From Acidobacteriota bacterium (lineage in GTDB: Bacteria > Acidobacteriota > Terriglobia > Terriglobales > Acidobacteriaceae): a stretch of 64,000 bases of DNA. Below the pieces are notes generated by a model. It was given only the letters and a program-made list of their open reading frames with translations. It had not been told where the DNA came from and searched no databases. The stretch is taken from contig JAJYUB010000013.1 in NCBI GenBank assembly GCA_021792795.1, positions 18,168 to 82,167 on the forward strand. The letters run 5' to 3'. Position 1 is the first letter of the stretch; the number at the start of each line of letters is the position of its first letter. Below are positions 34,836 to 43,374 of this stretch, one piece after another. The translations under genes and the position numbers were made by a program.

Positions 34836-34983
34836 GCGCCGCGGCCGATCCCTTGGGTAAAAAATTTCTGCCGCAGTGGGATGTTCGTTTCACGAATTCC
34901 GAATATACTGCACTCAGCCGGGTCGAACGAGGCGCATGGCCGACACGCTCTGGCACGTGAATCGTTCCTGACAGGGACGATTT

Positions 34984-36012
34984 ATGGTTGGGAGGTGCGT
35001 CTTCCCTAGGCAGTCCCCGAGGTCACCAGACCGAGCCAGTACGCTTCCGCCATCGGAGATGGCCGCATGGCGCGCGGTCGCGCGCGTACTTCGAAGTCCC
35101 TTGGATGTTCTTCGAAACCCCATTGACGCTGTCACTTGTGCCGTTTTTCCCTCCCGCTGCAGGCTCTGCAATCAACCTCTGCTGCATCTTTCCGCTGCGC
35201 CCATCTGCGCCGTTTGCTGGGACGATCCGCCGGAACAAATTCCAACACAACTATGCACCGTTTGCGGTGAACAACTCAGCGTGGGCGGCTTACGCTTTGC
35301 GACAAGCGCCACGCCGCGAAGTTCCGATGCAGGAAATATCTGCCATTTGTGCGAGCGAGCGCGGCCGCCGTTTCAACTGGCGGTTGCCTATGGCGTCTAC
35401 GAAGGCACGCTGCGCGGGTTGGTCCACCTGCTGAAGTATGAGCGCATTCCTACCATCGCCGGGCCTCTGGGTACGCTGTTGGCGGGCTCGATTGCGCGAC
35501 GCCAGGATTTGCCGCCGAGTCTGACCGTGGTCGCTGTCCCGCTCCACGCGACGAAACAACGCGAGCGCGGGTTCAATCAAACTGTTCTGCTGGCAGAAGC
35601 GACAGTGCGAAGCCTGCGTCGGCTGCGTCCCGATCTTGAACTGCGGGTGGCCTTCGAGGTGATGGGCCGCCAGCGCGCCACGGAAACCCAGGCGTGCCTG
35701 AAACCGCATCAACGACGACGCAATGTACGCGGCGCTTTTTTTATCAGGCAACCGGAGAAAATCGCAGGGCGCGCAGTTTTGCTGCTGGATGACATTTACA
35801 CCACTGGAGCGACCGCCCGCGAATGCACGCGAACGCTGCTGGGAGCCGGGGCGATCTCGGTGCATGTGGCGACGCTGGCCCGCTCGCAACGGGAAGGTGT
35901 CGCATTTTGGGATTCCGTGCCAGCGGCGGGAACGACGATGGGTACAAGCTCGCCGGAGCGAATGTCGGCGAATGAGTCAGTGGCAGTTTCAAGCTTCGGG
36001 AATCGAGTTTAG
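34984..36012 (+). CDS. ComF-family phosphoribosyltransferase-like protein
   Basis: A 342-residue competence-associated ComF/GntX-type protein. N-terminal zinc-finger region with paired Cys ([29 protein letters not shown]), then a type I PRTase domain: [17 protein letters not shown] and the PRPP motif [17 protein letters not shown] ~40-residue tail follows. ATG 34984 with GGGA upstream is chosen; ATG 35059 lacks RBS spacing. In other bacteria ComF supports DNA uptake; the HNH nuclease gene follows after 11 bases, an apparent operon. Confidence 0.85.
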   Translation: MVGRCVFPRQSPRSPDRASTLPPSEMAAWRAVARVLRSPLDVLRNPIDAVTCAVFPSRCRLCNQPLLHLSAAPICAVCWDDPPEQIPTQLCTVCGEQLSVGGLRFATSATPRSSDAGNICHLCERARPPFQLAVAYGVYEGTLRGLVHLLKYERIPTIAGPLGTLLAGSIARRQDLPPSLTVVAVPLHATKQRERGFNQTVLLAEATVRSLRRLRPDLELRVAFEVMGRQRATETQACLKPHQRRRNVRGAFFIRQPEKIAGRAVLLLDDIYTTGATARECTRTLLGAGAISVHVATLARSQREGVAFWDSVPAAGTTMGTSSPERMSANESVAVSSFGNRV

Positions 36013-36023
36013 GGGAGGATCGG

Positions 36024-36653
36024 ATGTCCACGGGAAGAGCTACGGTGTATGCCCGCAAACAAAAGCCTCAGGCGAAATGCCATACGGGCCATTCTGAGCC
36101 CAAGTTGCAGGAGAGGTCGTCCACCCAAACGGCGTCGCCGATGCACACGCCGGTGCTGGTGCTGAACGCCTCCTATGAACCTATCAACATTTGCGGAGCG
36201 CGACGCGCGCTGGTGCTGATCCTGAAGGGTGTCGCGCGCCCGGAAGAGGAGCACGCAACGCTGTTGCACGCGGCGCGGGTGCGCGTCCGTGTGCCATCCG
36301 TCATCCGGCTGCTGGAATATCGCCGCATTCCGCACCAGACCCGTGCGCTGTCTCGCAAGAACATTCTGCTGCGCGACCGCAACACCTGCCAATATTGCGC
36401 GACCGTTCTGCCCGCGAGCGAATTGACGCTGGACCACGTGGTGCCGCGTTCGCGCGGAGGACTTTCCACCTGGGAAAACCTGGTGGCGTGTTGCCATAGC
36501 TGCAATCGAACCAAGGGCAACCAGATGATCCATGAACTTGAAAGCATGCACTTAATGCGCGAGCCGCGACCATTTTCGCTGCATACCAGCCGGCATATCA
36601 TGCGCATGATCGGCAGCAGCGATTTGCGCTGGAGAAAATATCTGTACTACTGA
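36024..36653 (+). CDS. HNH endonuclease
   Basis: A 209-residue HNH nuclease of the widespread stand-alone bacterial type. Seen: [26 protein letters not shown] near the start, [12 protein letters not shown], then a Cys-framed HNH core: [17 protein letters not shown] (the catalytic His), [17 protein letters not shown] and a C-terminal helix. GGGAGG precedes ATG 36024; ATG 36141 would remove a ~39-residue basic extension absent in many homologues. Physiological role in this family is unknown; it is linked here to comF. Confidence 0.87.
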   Translation: MSTGRATVYARKQKPQAKCHTGHSEPKLQERSSTQTASPMHTPVLVLNASYEPINICGARRALVLILKGVARPEEEHATLLHAARVRVRVPSVIRLLEYRRIPHQTRALSRKNILLRDRNTCQYCATVLPASELTLDHVVPRSRGGLSTWENLVACCHSCNRTKGNQMIHELESMHLMREPRPFSLHTSRHIMRMIGSSDLRWRKYLYY

Positions 36654-36812
36654 GCGGGATGGCGATGAGAATTCCGCGGATGGCAACCGAATTTCCTGGA
36701 GGCGCCTGGGTCGTTCTGCTTCACGGCCAGGTCGGTCATTCCTCGCGTCTCGCCTTATACTGACACTTCAAATGGCAATATAGTTCGACATGGTATTTAG
36801 CCTTCTTTTTCC

Positions 36813-38492
36813 ATGACAGAGATAGAAACCCAGGCAACAGGCGCCGACCAGCGGGAGCGAGGACCGCTGTGGCTGGATATTTTTTTTGCGTTGCTGACGG
36901 CGGCGTATGCGGTGCTGTTCATTCGCCAGCCCAATCCCTTCTTTGCGGACGACAGCTTTTTTTATCTGCAGGTGGGGCGCAACTTTGCGCTGGGCTATGG
37001 CAGCACCTTCAATCGCCTGATGCAGACCAACGGCTACCATCCCATCTGGATGTTGATGTGCGCGGCGGTCTATAAGGTGTTCCCGAATCGGACCACGGGC
37101 CTGCACATGATTGCGGCGCTGATCGTGCTGCTGAACATTGTGGTGCTGGTGGTCGCGGCGAAATTGCTGCGCCGACTGCGGGCGCCGGCTTGGGTGGCGT
37201 GGACGATTCTGATTCCATTTTTGTTTGGCCTGCAGTTGGGGACCGAGTCTTCTCTGAGCGCGGCCACGCTGGCGGGAACGCTGCTGGCGCTGTACAAGTT
37301 CTTCGAGCATCCGGATTGGCTGAGCGGATTCGCGTTCAATGTTCTAGCGGCGTTCTCCGTGCTGAGTCGCCTCGACTCGATATTTGTCATCGCGTGCCTG
37401 TGGATTGCGGCGCTGCTGTGGTGTCTGCAGCAGCAACAGCAGGCGGCCGGCAAGCGCGCGCTGCGAATCCATCTGGCGTGGATTCCTCTGTACGCAGTGC
37501 TGTGGGGCGCGTACCTGGGCAGCAACCTGTTCCGGTTCCACATCCTGATGCCGATCAGCGGACTACTGAAGTCGAGCAACAGCCATGACCATGCGCTCGG
37601 CCATAACCTGCCGCACACGGCCCTGATATCGCTGATCATTTGTGCGATTTCGCTCCTGATTCTCTGGCGCAAACAGCGCGATCGATGGCTCCTGTTCGCG
37701 GAGCTGCCGTTCTTTGTCGGCATCCTGCTGCACGCCGCCTACATCACGCTGCGCATGACCGGAGAGACGCGCTGGACCTGGTACTACGTAGGCTGGGCGT
37801 TGCTGGCGGCGTTGACCGCCTCGCGCGCGGCGGCCTGCGTCTTTCGCGCTGCTTCGGCGACCACGCGGGGACGCACTCCTTCCGTGGCGGCGACTCTTTA
37901 TTCCGTTGGAATGCTTCTTGCGGTCGTGCTCTCGGCGCTGCTCTGGTACAAGATGGGCTGGAAACATAGCCGCGAGCGGGTTGCGGAAGAGACGACGATC
38001 CCCGTTTTGCGACAGGTGTTGGACGATGATCACATGCATCGACTGCTGGCCTACGACCAGCCGGGCGGAATGGCGTACTTTACCGATGCCGCCGTGGTGC
38101 CGCTGGATGGCCTGATGGCCGATCGCGAATTCCAAACCGAACTGGCGCAGAAGGGCATCGGCGAGTTTATTCGCAGGGACAACATCGATGGATTTGCCGG
38201 CCCGACGGTGCCGTTCGACCAGTGGGGCAAGGACACCTATTGCGGTCATCTCTTTTTGGAGAGCACCAAATATACCTGCGAGTCGTGGATGGCGGGACCG
38301 AACGGCGAGCCGCAGTGGATGATCACCGGCGTCGAGGTGTATTCGCGGCTGCCGCTGGGGCCGGCGGGATATATTTCTCTGCCGCCATCGCATATCGTGT
38401 GGACGGGGAAAAATTATGTGACGATATGGAGAATCTCTCCAGCGGACAGCGCAACACAGCCCGCGGCAGCTTCTAATTCCGCGTCCGAGTAA
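36813..38492 (+). CDS. polytopic membrane protein, GT-C glycosyltransferase-like
   Basis: A 559-residue integral membrane protein with ~10 TM segments in residues 20-390 and a soluble C-terminal domain of ~170 residues. The first periplasmic loop (PNPFFADDSFFYLQVGRNFALGYG, read in parts ADDSFFYLQ and NGYHPIW) carries acidic residues after TM1 as in lipid-sugar-dependent GT-C transferases. This is a distant resemblance only. No RBS is obvious. Located alone between the HNH gene and lipA. Confidence 0.6.
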   Translation: MTEIETQATGADQRERGPLWLDIFFALLTAAYAVLFIRQPNPFFADDSFFYLQVGRNFALGYGSTFNRLMQTNGYHPIWMLMCAAVYKVFPNRTTGLHMIAALIVLLNIVVLVVAAKLLRRLRAPAWVAWTILIPFLFGLQLGTESSLSAATLAGTLLALYKFFEHPDWLSGFAFNVLAAFSVLSRLDSIFVIACLWIAALLWCLQQQQQAAGKRALRIHLAWIPLYAVLWGAYLGSNLFRFHILMPISGLLKSSNSHDHALGHNLPHTALISLIICAISLLILWRKQRDRWLLFAELPFFVGILLHAAYITLRMTGETRWTWYYVGWALLAALTASRAAACVFRAASATTRGRTPSVAATLYSVGMLLAVVLSALLWYKMGWKHSRERVAEETTIPVLRQVLDDDHMHRLLAYDQPGGMAYFTDAAVVPLDGLMADREFQTELAQKGIGEFIRRDNIDGFAGPTVPFDQWGKDTYCGHLFLESTKYTCESWMAGPNGEPQWMITGVEVYSRLPLGPAGYISLPPSHIVWTGKNYVTIWRISPADSATQPAAASNSASE

Positions 38493-38634
38493 GAAGCGGC
38501 TTGAAAAAACTCCCTCAAGACCCAGGTCAGGGCCTGTTCACACGGCTCGCCATGCCCGGGAACATTGTGTTCATGTGCTGGCTCGGTGAGGTTGCGGGTA
38601 CAATAGAGGGTGGTATTCGATACAAATTCTCCGC

Positions 38635-39552
38635 ATGGCGACCACTCCTGAACTGATTCAGATCGATGTTTTTCCCAGGCGGCCGCAGCCCAGGCCGGAG
38701 TGGTTGAAGGCACGCGCGCCGATGGGCGAAACCTTTCACGATCTGAAAAAGCTGGCGCGCAGCCTGAACCTGAACACGGTGTGCGAGTCGGCGCATTGCC
38801 CCAATATTGGCGAATGCTGGAACCACAAGACGGCCACGTTCATGATGCTGGGCAACCTGTGTACGCGTCGCTGCGGTTTTTGCGCGGTGCCCAAGGGGCG
38901 TCCGGAGTCGATCGATTTTGACGAGCCGCGTCGCGTGGCGGAGGCCGTGGCTGCTTTAGGTTTGAAACACGCCGTCATCACCAGCGTCAACCGCGACGAC
39001 GATATTACCGGCGGGGCGCGCGCGTTCGCGATGGTGATTGAGGAAATCCGCCAGCAGGCTCCAGGCTGCCAGGTGGAAGTTCTGGTCCCGGATTTTCAAG
39101 GCAAGGAAGATGCGATTCGCATCGTGGTCGATGCTGCTCCTGAAGTGTTGAATCACAACACGGAAAGCGTGCCGCGGTTGTATCGCGTGGTGCGTTCCGG
39201 GGCCCGCTACGAACGCACGTTGCGACTGCTGGAGTACGCCAAGGAAGTGAATCCGAAGCTGGCGACCAAGTCCGGCGTCATGGTCGGGCTGGGCGAAGAA
39301 ATGTACGAGTTGCTGGATGTGTTTCGCGACCTGGCGCGCGTCGGCACCGACATCCTGACCATCGGACAATATCTGCGTCCCTCGAAAGACCATCTGCCGA
39401 TGTCGCGGACGTATACCCCGCAAGAGTTCGCCTGGATGAAAGAGGAGGCGATGCGGATGGGCTTCCGCCATGTGGAATCGGGACCGCTGGTGCGATCTTC
39501 ATACCACGCGCATGAACAGGCTGCATCGACAGGGCTGAAGGTTCTGGCGTAA
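38635..39552 (+). CDS. lipA: lipoyl synthase
   Basis: Radical-SAM enzyme inserting two sulfurs into octanoyl groups on E2/GcvH proteins. 305 residues with the auxiliary cluster motif CESAHCPNIGEC and the radical-SAM CTRRCGFC, plus FMMLGNLCTRRC, TSVNRDD and the C-terminal RSSYHA that provides the third-cluster Ser ligand. Normal length. lipB and lpd are not in the window. Confidence 0.96.
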   Translation: MATTPELIQIDVFPRRPQPRPEWLKARAPMGETFHDLKKLARSLNLNTVCESAHCPNIGECWNHKTATFMMLGNLCTRRCGFCAVPKGRPESIDFDEPRRVAEAVAALGLKHAVITSVNRDDDITGGARAFAMVIEEIRQQAPGCQVEVLVPDFQGKEDAIRIVVDAAPEVLNHNTESVPRLYRVVRSGARYERTLRLLEYAKEVNPKLATKSGVMVGLGEEMYELLDVFRDLARVGTDILTIGQYLRPSKDHLPMSRTYTPQEFAWMKEEAMRMGFRHVESGPLVRSSYHAHEQAASTGLKVLA

Positions 39553-39599
39553 GGATCAAGCTCTACCGTACCCACCCTTCGCTCGCAGCGGTATCCGCA

Positions 39600-39917
39600 T
39601 CATAGAACGAATTTGCGCGTCGGTTGACGACGGTCTACGCGCAGCAGCCAGCCCAACATCACAAACAAAACAAACATCACGGAGGCGATCTGGAAGGCGT
39701 CCCACCACAAGGTTGTGAAGTTGACGTCGGTCATGCCGCTCCAATCGAGCACCAGGAAGCCAAGGGCGACCAGCAGCGCTGTTGCGATGGGCAGGACGCG
39801 GCCGTGAATCTGCAAATGTCCGCGACACGAAGGGCAGCGGAAAAACCCTCTCCATCCTGCTTTGAAGAAGGAGCGACGAAGGCTCAACGGCATCGTGCAG
39901 ACGGGACAGGTATGCAT
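39600..39917 (-). CDS. small zinc-ribbon membrane protein
   Basis: A 105-residue unassigned protein with two Cys pairs at the N-terminus (HTCPVC and FRCPSCRGH), a typical zinc ribbon, followed by two TM helices (~residues 34-52 and 72-92) and a basic tail. ATG 39917 begins at the ribbon; the frame opens nine codons earlier. It is convergent with lipA. Similar small CPxC...CPxCxG membrane proteins are common in Acidobacteria and of unknown function. Confidence 0.7.
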   Translation of the reverse strand: MHTCPVCTMPLSLRRSFFKAGWRGFFRCPSCRGHLQIHGRVLPIATALLVALGFLVLDWSGMTDVNFTTLWWDAFQIASVMFVLFVMLGWLLRVDRRQPTRKFVL

Positions 39918-40152
39918 AGAAGGTTCAAGGAATAAAGAGGCCACTCACGACGATTTTATTCTAAATGGTTGGCAGCACTTGCATTGCCGACAACTTTAAG
40001 GCCGCGCTTGCCAAGATTTGAGATGCAAACGGTGGAAACTTGACTGTATCGAGGCGCGGCTTGGGCAAGCTGCAAGCCGCCGTGGCCGTTTCAGGAAACA
40101 GAGTGCTATCCGCTTGGTTACAATATCGTGTTGCAGGGAGGAAAAAGACATC

Positions 40153-40740
40153 ATGGCTGGATCAGCAATGGCCGGTATTCCGGCGTTGAAGGAAACGTAC
40201 CAACTGCTCAGGACTCGAATGGACAAAGCGGTCGAGGATTTTCGCGCCAACCTGTCTTCCATCCGCACCGGACGCGCTGCCGTGCACATGCTGGACCAGG
40301 TGAAGGTGATGGCCTACGGGACCGAGATGCCGTTGAACCAGGTGGGCCAGATCAGCGCGCCGGAGCCGCAACTGTTGCTGGTCCAACCGTACGATGTCAG
40401 CCTGATCGCTGAAATCGAAAAAGGGCTGCGCGTCGGCAATCAAGGCTTCAATCCGCAGAGCGACGGCAAAGTGGTGCGCGTTCCGGTGCCGCCGATGACC
40501 GAGGAGCGCCGCAAGGAAGTCGTCAAGCACCTGAACAAAGTGCTGGAAGACCATCGCACGGCGGTCCGCAACATTCGCCGCGACGGCAACGAGATGCTGA
40601 AGAAGGCGACCAAGGACAAGAAAATCTCAGAGGACGAAGAGAAACGGTCGCTGGAAGAAATGCAGAAGCTGACCGATGAAGAGATCAAGCGCATGGAAGA
40701 ACTCTGCAAGGCCAAGGAAAAAGAAGTGATGCAGGTCTGA
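40153..40740 (+). CDS. frr: ribosome recycling factor
   Basis: Splits post-termination ribosomes together with EF-G. 195 residues with the three-helix-bundle signature: RMDKAVEDFRANLSSIRTGRA, the domain II QISAPEPQLLLVQPYD, VPPMTEERRKEVVK and NIRRDGNEMLKK. ATG 40153 has GGGAGG upstream. Normally next to pyrH; here ~9 kb downstream of it. Confidence 0.97.
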   Translation: MAGSAMAGIPALKETYQLLRTRMDKAVEDFRANLSSIRTGRAAVHMLDQVKVMAYGTEMPLNQVGQISAPEPQLLLVQPYDVSLIAEIEKGLRVGNQGFNPQSDGKVVRVPVPPMTEERRKEVVKHLNKVLEDHRTAVRNIRRDGNEMLKKATKDKKISEDEEKRSLEEMQKLTDEEIKRMEELCKAKEKEVMQV

Positions 40741-40771
40741 CGGAGATCTTCCGAGCGGAAAAATATGGGCG

Positions 40772-40803
40772 CCCCAGGTTCGCGCAGCTAACCCGGGGTT
40801 TTC
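40772..40803 (+). terminator. intrinsic terminator-like hairpin after frr
   Basis: CCCCAGGTT and AACCCGGGG pair with one A/C mismatch around a 10-base loop, directly followed by TTTTCC. Located 31 bases past the frr stop. Confidence 0.5.
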
Positions 40804-40929
40804 CTTTCCAGTACACAAGAATCAAAAGACCCAGGGTTGGTTGCCACGGCGGACCAACCCCGGAGTGCCCGTATTCCCAGCGAACTCGACGCCGTTGTTT
40901 CTTCCCCGTCGGGAACCTAGAATGCCAGT

Positions 40930-43068
40930 ATGGGTCCCTTGAAGGTTGTGCATGCGGCTTGCCCGCTCGATTGCCCGGACGCGTGCAGCGTGCATATCTC
41001 GGTGAATGGCGAGGGACGCGCGACAAAAATTCAAGGTAATCCGGACCATCCTGTTACCCGCGGTTTTCTTTGCGCCAAGGTGACGAAATATCTTGACCTC
41101 GTATACTCTCCGGACAGGCTGCTGTACCCGATGCGCCGCCGGTCCGGAGTGGCCAAAGGCCCGGTCCCACTGGGGACGCACGCGCAGGTTTTCGAGCGCA
41201 TCCCCTGGGACGAAGCGCTGGACGGGATTGCGGCGCGCCTCCACGACATCTCCAAAACATATGGCCCGGAATCCATTCTGCCCTACTCCTACGCAGGAAA
41301 TATGGCCGTGTTGGGATACGGTTCCATGGACCGGCGTTTTTTTTCTCGGCTGGGAGCGTCGCGGCTCGATCGCACCATTTGTTCGGCGGCCGGCGGCGAA
41401 GCGCTGATGGCGGTCTACGGGGCCAAGCTGGGCGCCGACCCGGAACATTTTCGCCACGCCCGCACCATCCTGGCGTGGGGAGCGAACATTCTCGGCACCA
41501 ATGTTCACCTGTGGCCGTTCGTTCAAGAAGCCCGGCAAAAGGGCGCTCGCCTGATTGCGATCGACCCCTACAAGACCCGCACGGCACAGGCCGCCGACTG
41601 GCACCTGCAGATTCGTCCTGGGACCGACTCGGCGCTGGCGCTGGGCATGATGCACGTGTTGATTGCAGAGAATCTCTATGATTCCGATTATGTCGCCCGC
41701 TTCACGCATGGATTTGAGCCGCTGCGTGCCCGGACGGAGGAATATCCTCCGGCTCGCGTGGCGGAGTTGACGGGCCTCTCGATCGACGACATTGTGCGTC
41801 TGGCACGGGAATATGCCACCGCAACTCCGTCGGTGATTCGCATGAACTACGGCGTGCAGCGCGGGCAAAATGGCGGGGCCGCGGCGCGCGCCATTGCCAT
41901 GCTGCCCTGCCTGACAGGCGCGTGGAAATATCTGGGCGGGGGCCTGCAGCTTTCCACCAGCGGCGCGTTCCAGCTCAACAAGCAGGCCCTGGAGCGGCCC
42001 GACCTGGCACTGAGCAGCCCCATTGGCCGCCCTGGCCGCATCGTGAACATGAGCCGCCTGGGCCACGCGCTGACCGAACTCGACAGGCCGTCGGTGCAGG
42101 CAATGGTGGTCTACAACTCCAATCCGGCGGCGATTGCGCCCAATCAGAACGCGGTATTGCGCGGCCTGCGTCGGGCCGATTTGTTCACCGTGGTGCATGA
42201 GCAATTTTTCACCGACACCACGGACTATGCCGATATTGTCCTGCCGGCGACAACTTTTCTGGAGCATAAGGATTTCGAGGGCGCCTACGGACATTACCAT
42301 TTGCAGCTTTCTCAGCCGGCGATTGCGCCGCTGGGGGAAGCACGATCGAACGTCACCCTGTTTCGGCAGTTGGCGCAACGGATGGGCTTTACAGAGCCAT
42401 GTTTTCTGGATACGGAAGACGACATGATCGACCAGGCGCTGAGCGAGCCGACGTCGCCGTGGCTCCAGGGAATCACGCGCGCGCAGTTGGAATCCCAGCA
42501 TTCCATCCGGGTGAAGTTTCCCCAGGAGAAAGACGGCGGCGCATTCCAGCCATTTGTTTCCGAGGAGTGGTTTCATACGCCCTCCGGCAAGGCCGAGTTT
42601 TATTCGGAGACGTTGGCGGCGCAGGGGCTTGACCCGCTGCCCGGGTATGTGGCGGCCGATGAGTCGCGGCACTCGCCGCTGGCAAAGAAATTTCCGCTGG
42701 AGCTGCTGGCGCGCAAGGGCGACAACTATATGAACTCGACCTTTGCCGGCTTGCCTGGCCATCGGGCGATGGAGGCGTCTCATTCCGGCGTGCTCGAAAT
42801 GCACCCGGCGGACGCGCTGGCCCGAGGGATCGCCGACGGGGATCCTGTCGAGGTCTTCAATGAACGCGGAAAAATTCCGCTGCGCGCCAAGGTGAATGCA
42901 AGCGTCCCTGCCGGAGTGGCCGCTTCCCGTTTAGGATGGAACAAGCTTACCGATGACGGGCAAGGCGTCAACACGCTGACCAGCGAGACGTTGACGGACC
43001 TGGGCGGAGGGCCGACGTTTTACTCCACGCTGGTGGAAGTGCGCCGCGCGCAGCGGGAAAGAGAATGA
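40930..43068 (+). CDS. molybdopterin-dependent oxidoreductase
   Basis: A 712-residue DMSO-reductase-superfamily enzyme. The N-terminus has a [4Fe-4S] site, Cys 11, 15, 19 and 48 (CPLDCPDAC and GFLC), so one cluster binds close to the bis-MGD cofactor. MGD-binding stretches follow: LAWGANILGTN, LIAIDPYKTRTA, YGVQRGQNGGAAARAI and MVVYNSNPAAIAPN; the C-terminal cofactor-binding domain is from ~585. No Tat signal is present, so it is cytoplasmic. No small subunit lies nearby. Natural substrate is unknown. Confidence 0.9.
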   Translation: MGPLKVVHAACPLDCPDACSVHISVNGEGRATKIQGNPDHPVTRGFLCAKVTKYLDLVYSPDRLLYPMRRRSGVAKGPVPLGTHAQVFERIPWDEALDGIAARLHDISKTYGPESILPYSYAGNMAVLGYGSMDRRFFSRLGASRLDRTICSAAGGEALMAVYGAKLGADPEHFRHARTILAWGANILGTNVHLWPFVQEARQKGARLIAIDPYKTRTAQAADWHLQIRPGTDSALALGMMHVLIAENLYDSDYVARFTHGFEPLRARTEEYPPARVAELTGLSIDDIVRLAREYATATPSVIRMNYGVQRGQNGGAAARAIAMLPCLTGAWKYLGGGLQLSTSGAFQLNKQALERPDLALSSPIGRPGRIVNMSRLGHALTELDRPSVQAMVVYNSNPAAIAPNQNAVLRGLRRADLFTVVHEQFFTDTTDYADIVLPATTFLEHKDFEGAYGHYHLQLSQPAIAPLGEARSNVTLFRQLAQRMGFTEPCFLDTEDDMIDQALSEPTSPWLQGITRAQLESQHSIRVKFPQEKDGGAFQPFVSEEWFHTPSGKAEFYSETLAAQGLDPLPGYVAADESRHSPLAKKFPLELLARKGDNYMNSTFAGLPGHRAMEASHSGVLEMHPADALARGIADGDPVEVFNERGKIPLRAKVNASVPAGVAASRLGWNKLTDDGQGVNTLTSETLTDLGGGPTFYSTLVEVRRAQRERE

Positions 43069-43108
43069 AGCGAACGATGGACCATGACGTACGCGAGGCA
43101 TCTGGGCG

Positions 43109-43147
43109 CCCCGCATCTCCCCGTGTTTTTTGCGGAGAGATGTGGGA
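43109..43147. repeat. dispersed hairpin element, family B, copy 4
   Basis: Arms GCATCTC (43113-43119) and GAGATGT (43137-43143), extended with mismatches, around a T-rich loop; the flank is GTGGGATTGG rather than GGGGCACCC, so this is a diverged copy. Confidence 0.5.
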
Positions 43148-43330
43148 TTGGGAATGCGGCATAACGGGTGTTCGATATACACACCCGCAGAAGAATTTGT
43201 CATTCAGGCCAGTTGGAAAGCTAGCTGGTCTGAAGACGTTTTAGGGACCCGGAGCGCAGTTCGACGGCGCTCCACAACGAAAAATGGGCCAGGGCGAAGG
43301 CGGTCGCTAGGATCGAGCGGTCATCTCCCG

Positions 43331-43336
43331 TATAAT
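43331..43336 (+). promoter_or_regulatory. probable -10 box of bamA
   Basis: A perfect TATAAT, ~40 bases before the chosen bamA start. No good -35 hexamer lies 16-18 bases upstream. Confidence 0.4.
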
Positions 43337-43374
43337 CGTGTTTTCCTCTGGAATCGATTTTTGGCAGTGAGGGT

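Larger units (their letters stand above)
43069..43374. other. intergenic region upstream of bamA
   Basis: No gene seen. It contains the family B hairpin (43109-43147) and a TATAAT at 43331-43336 that probably serves bamA. Confidence 0.55.

Noticed and set aside
36087..36105. CATTCTGAGC inside the HNH gene as another family A copy
   Set aside because: Only a short match, in coding sequence, without the arms or the opposite end.
40822..42804. 660-residue open frame opposite the molybdopterin oxidoreductase
   Set aside because: Antisense shadow; the sense gene has clear Fe-S and MGD motifs.
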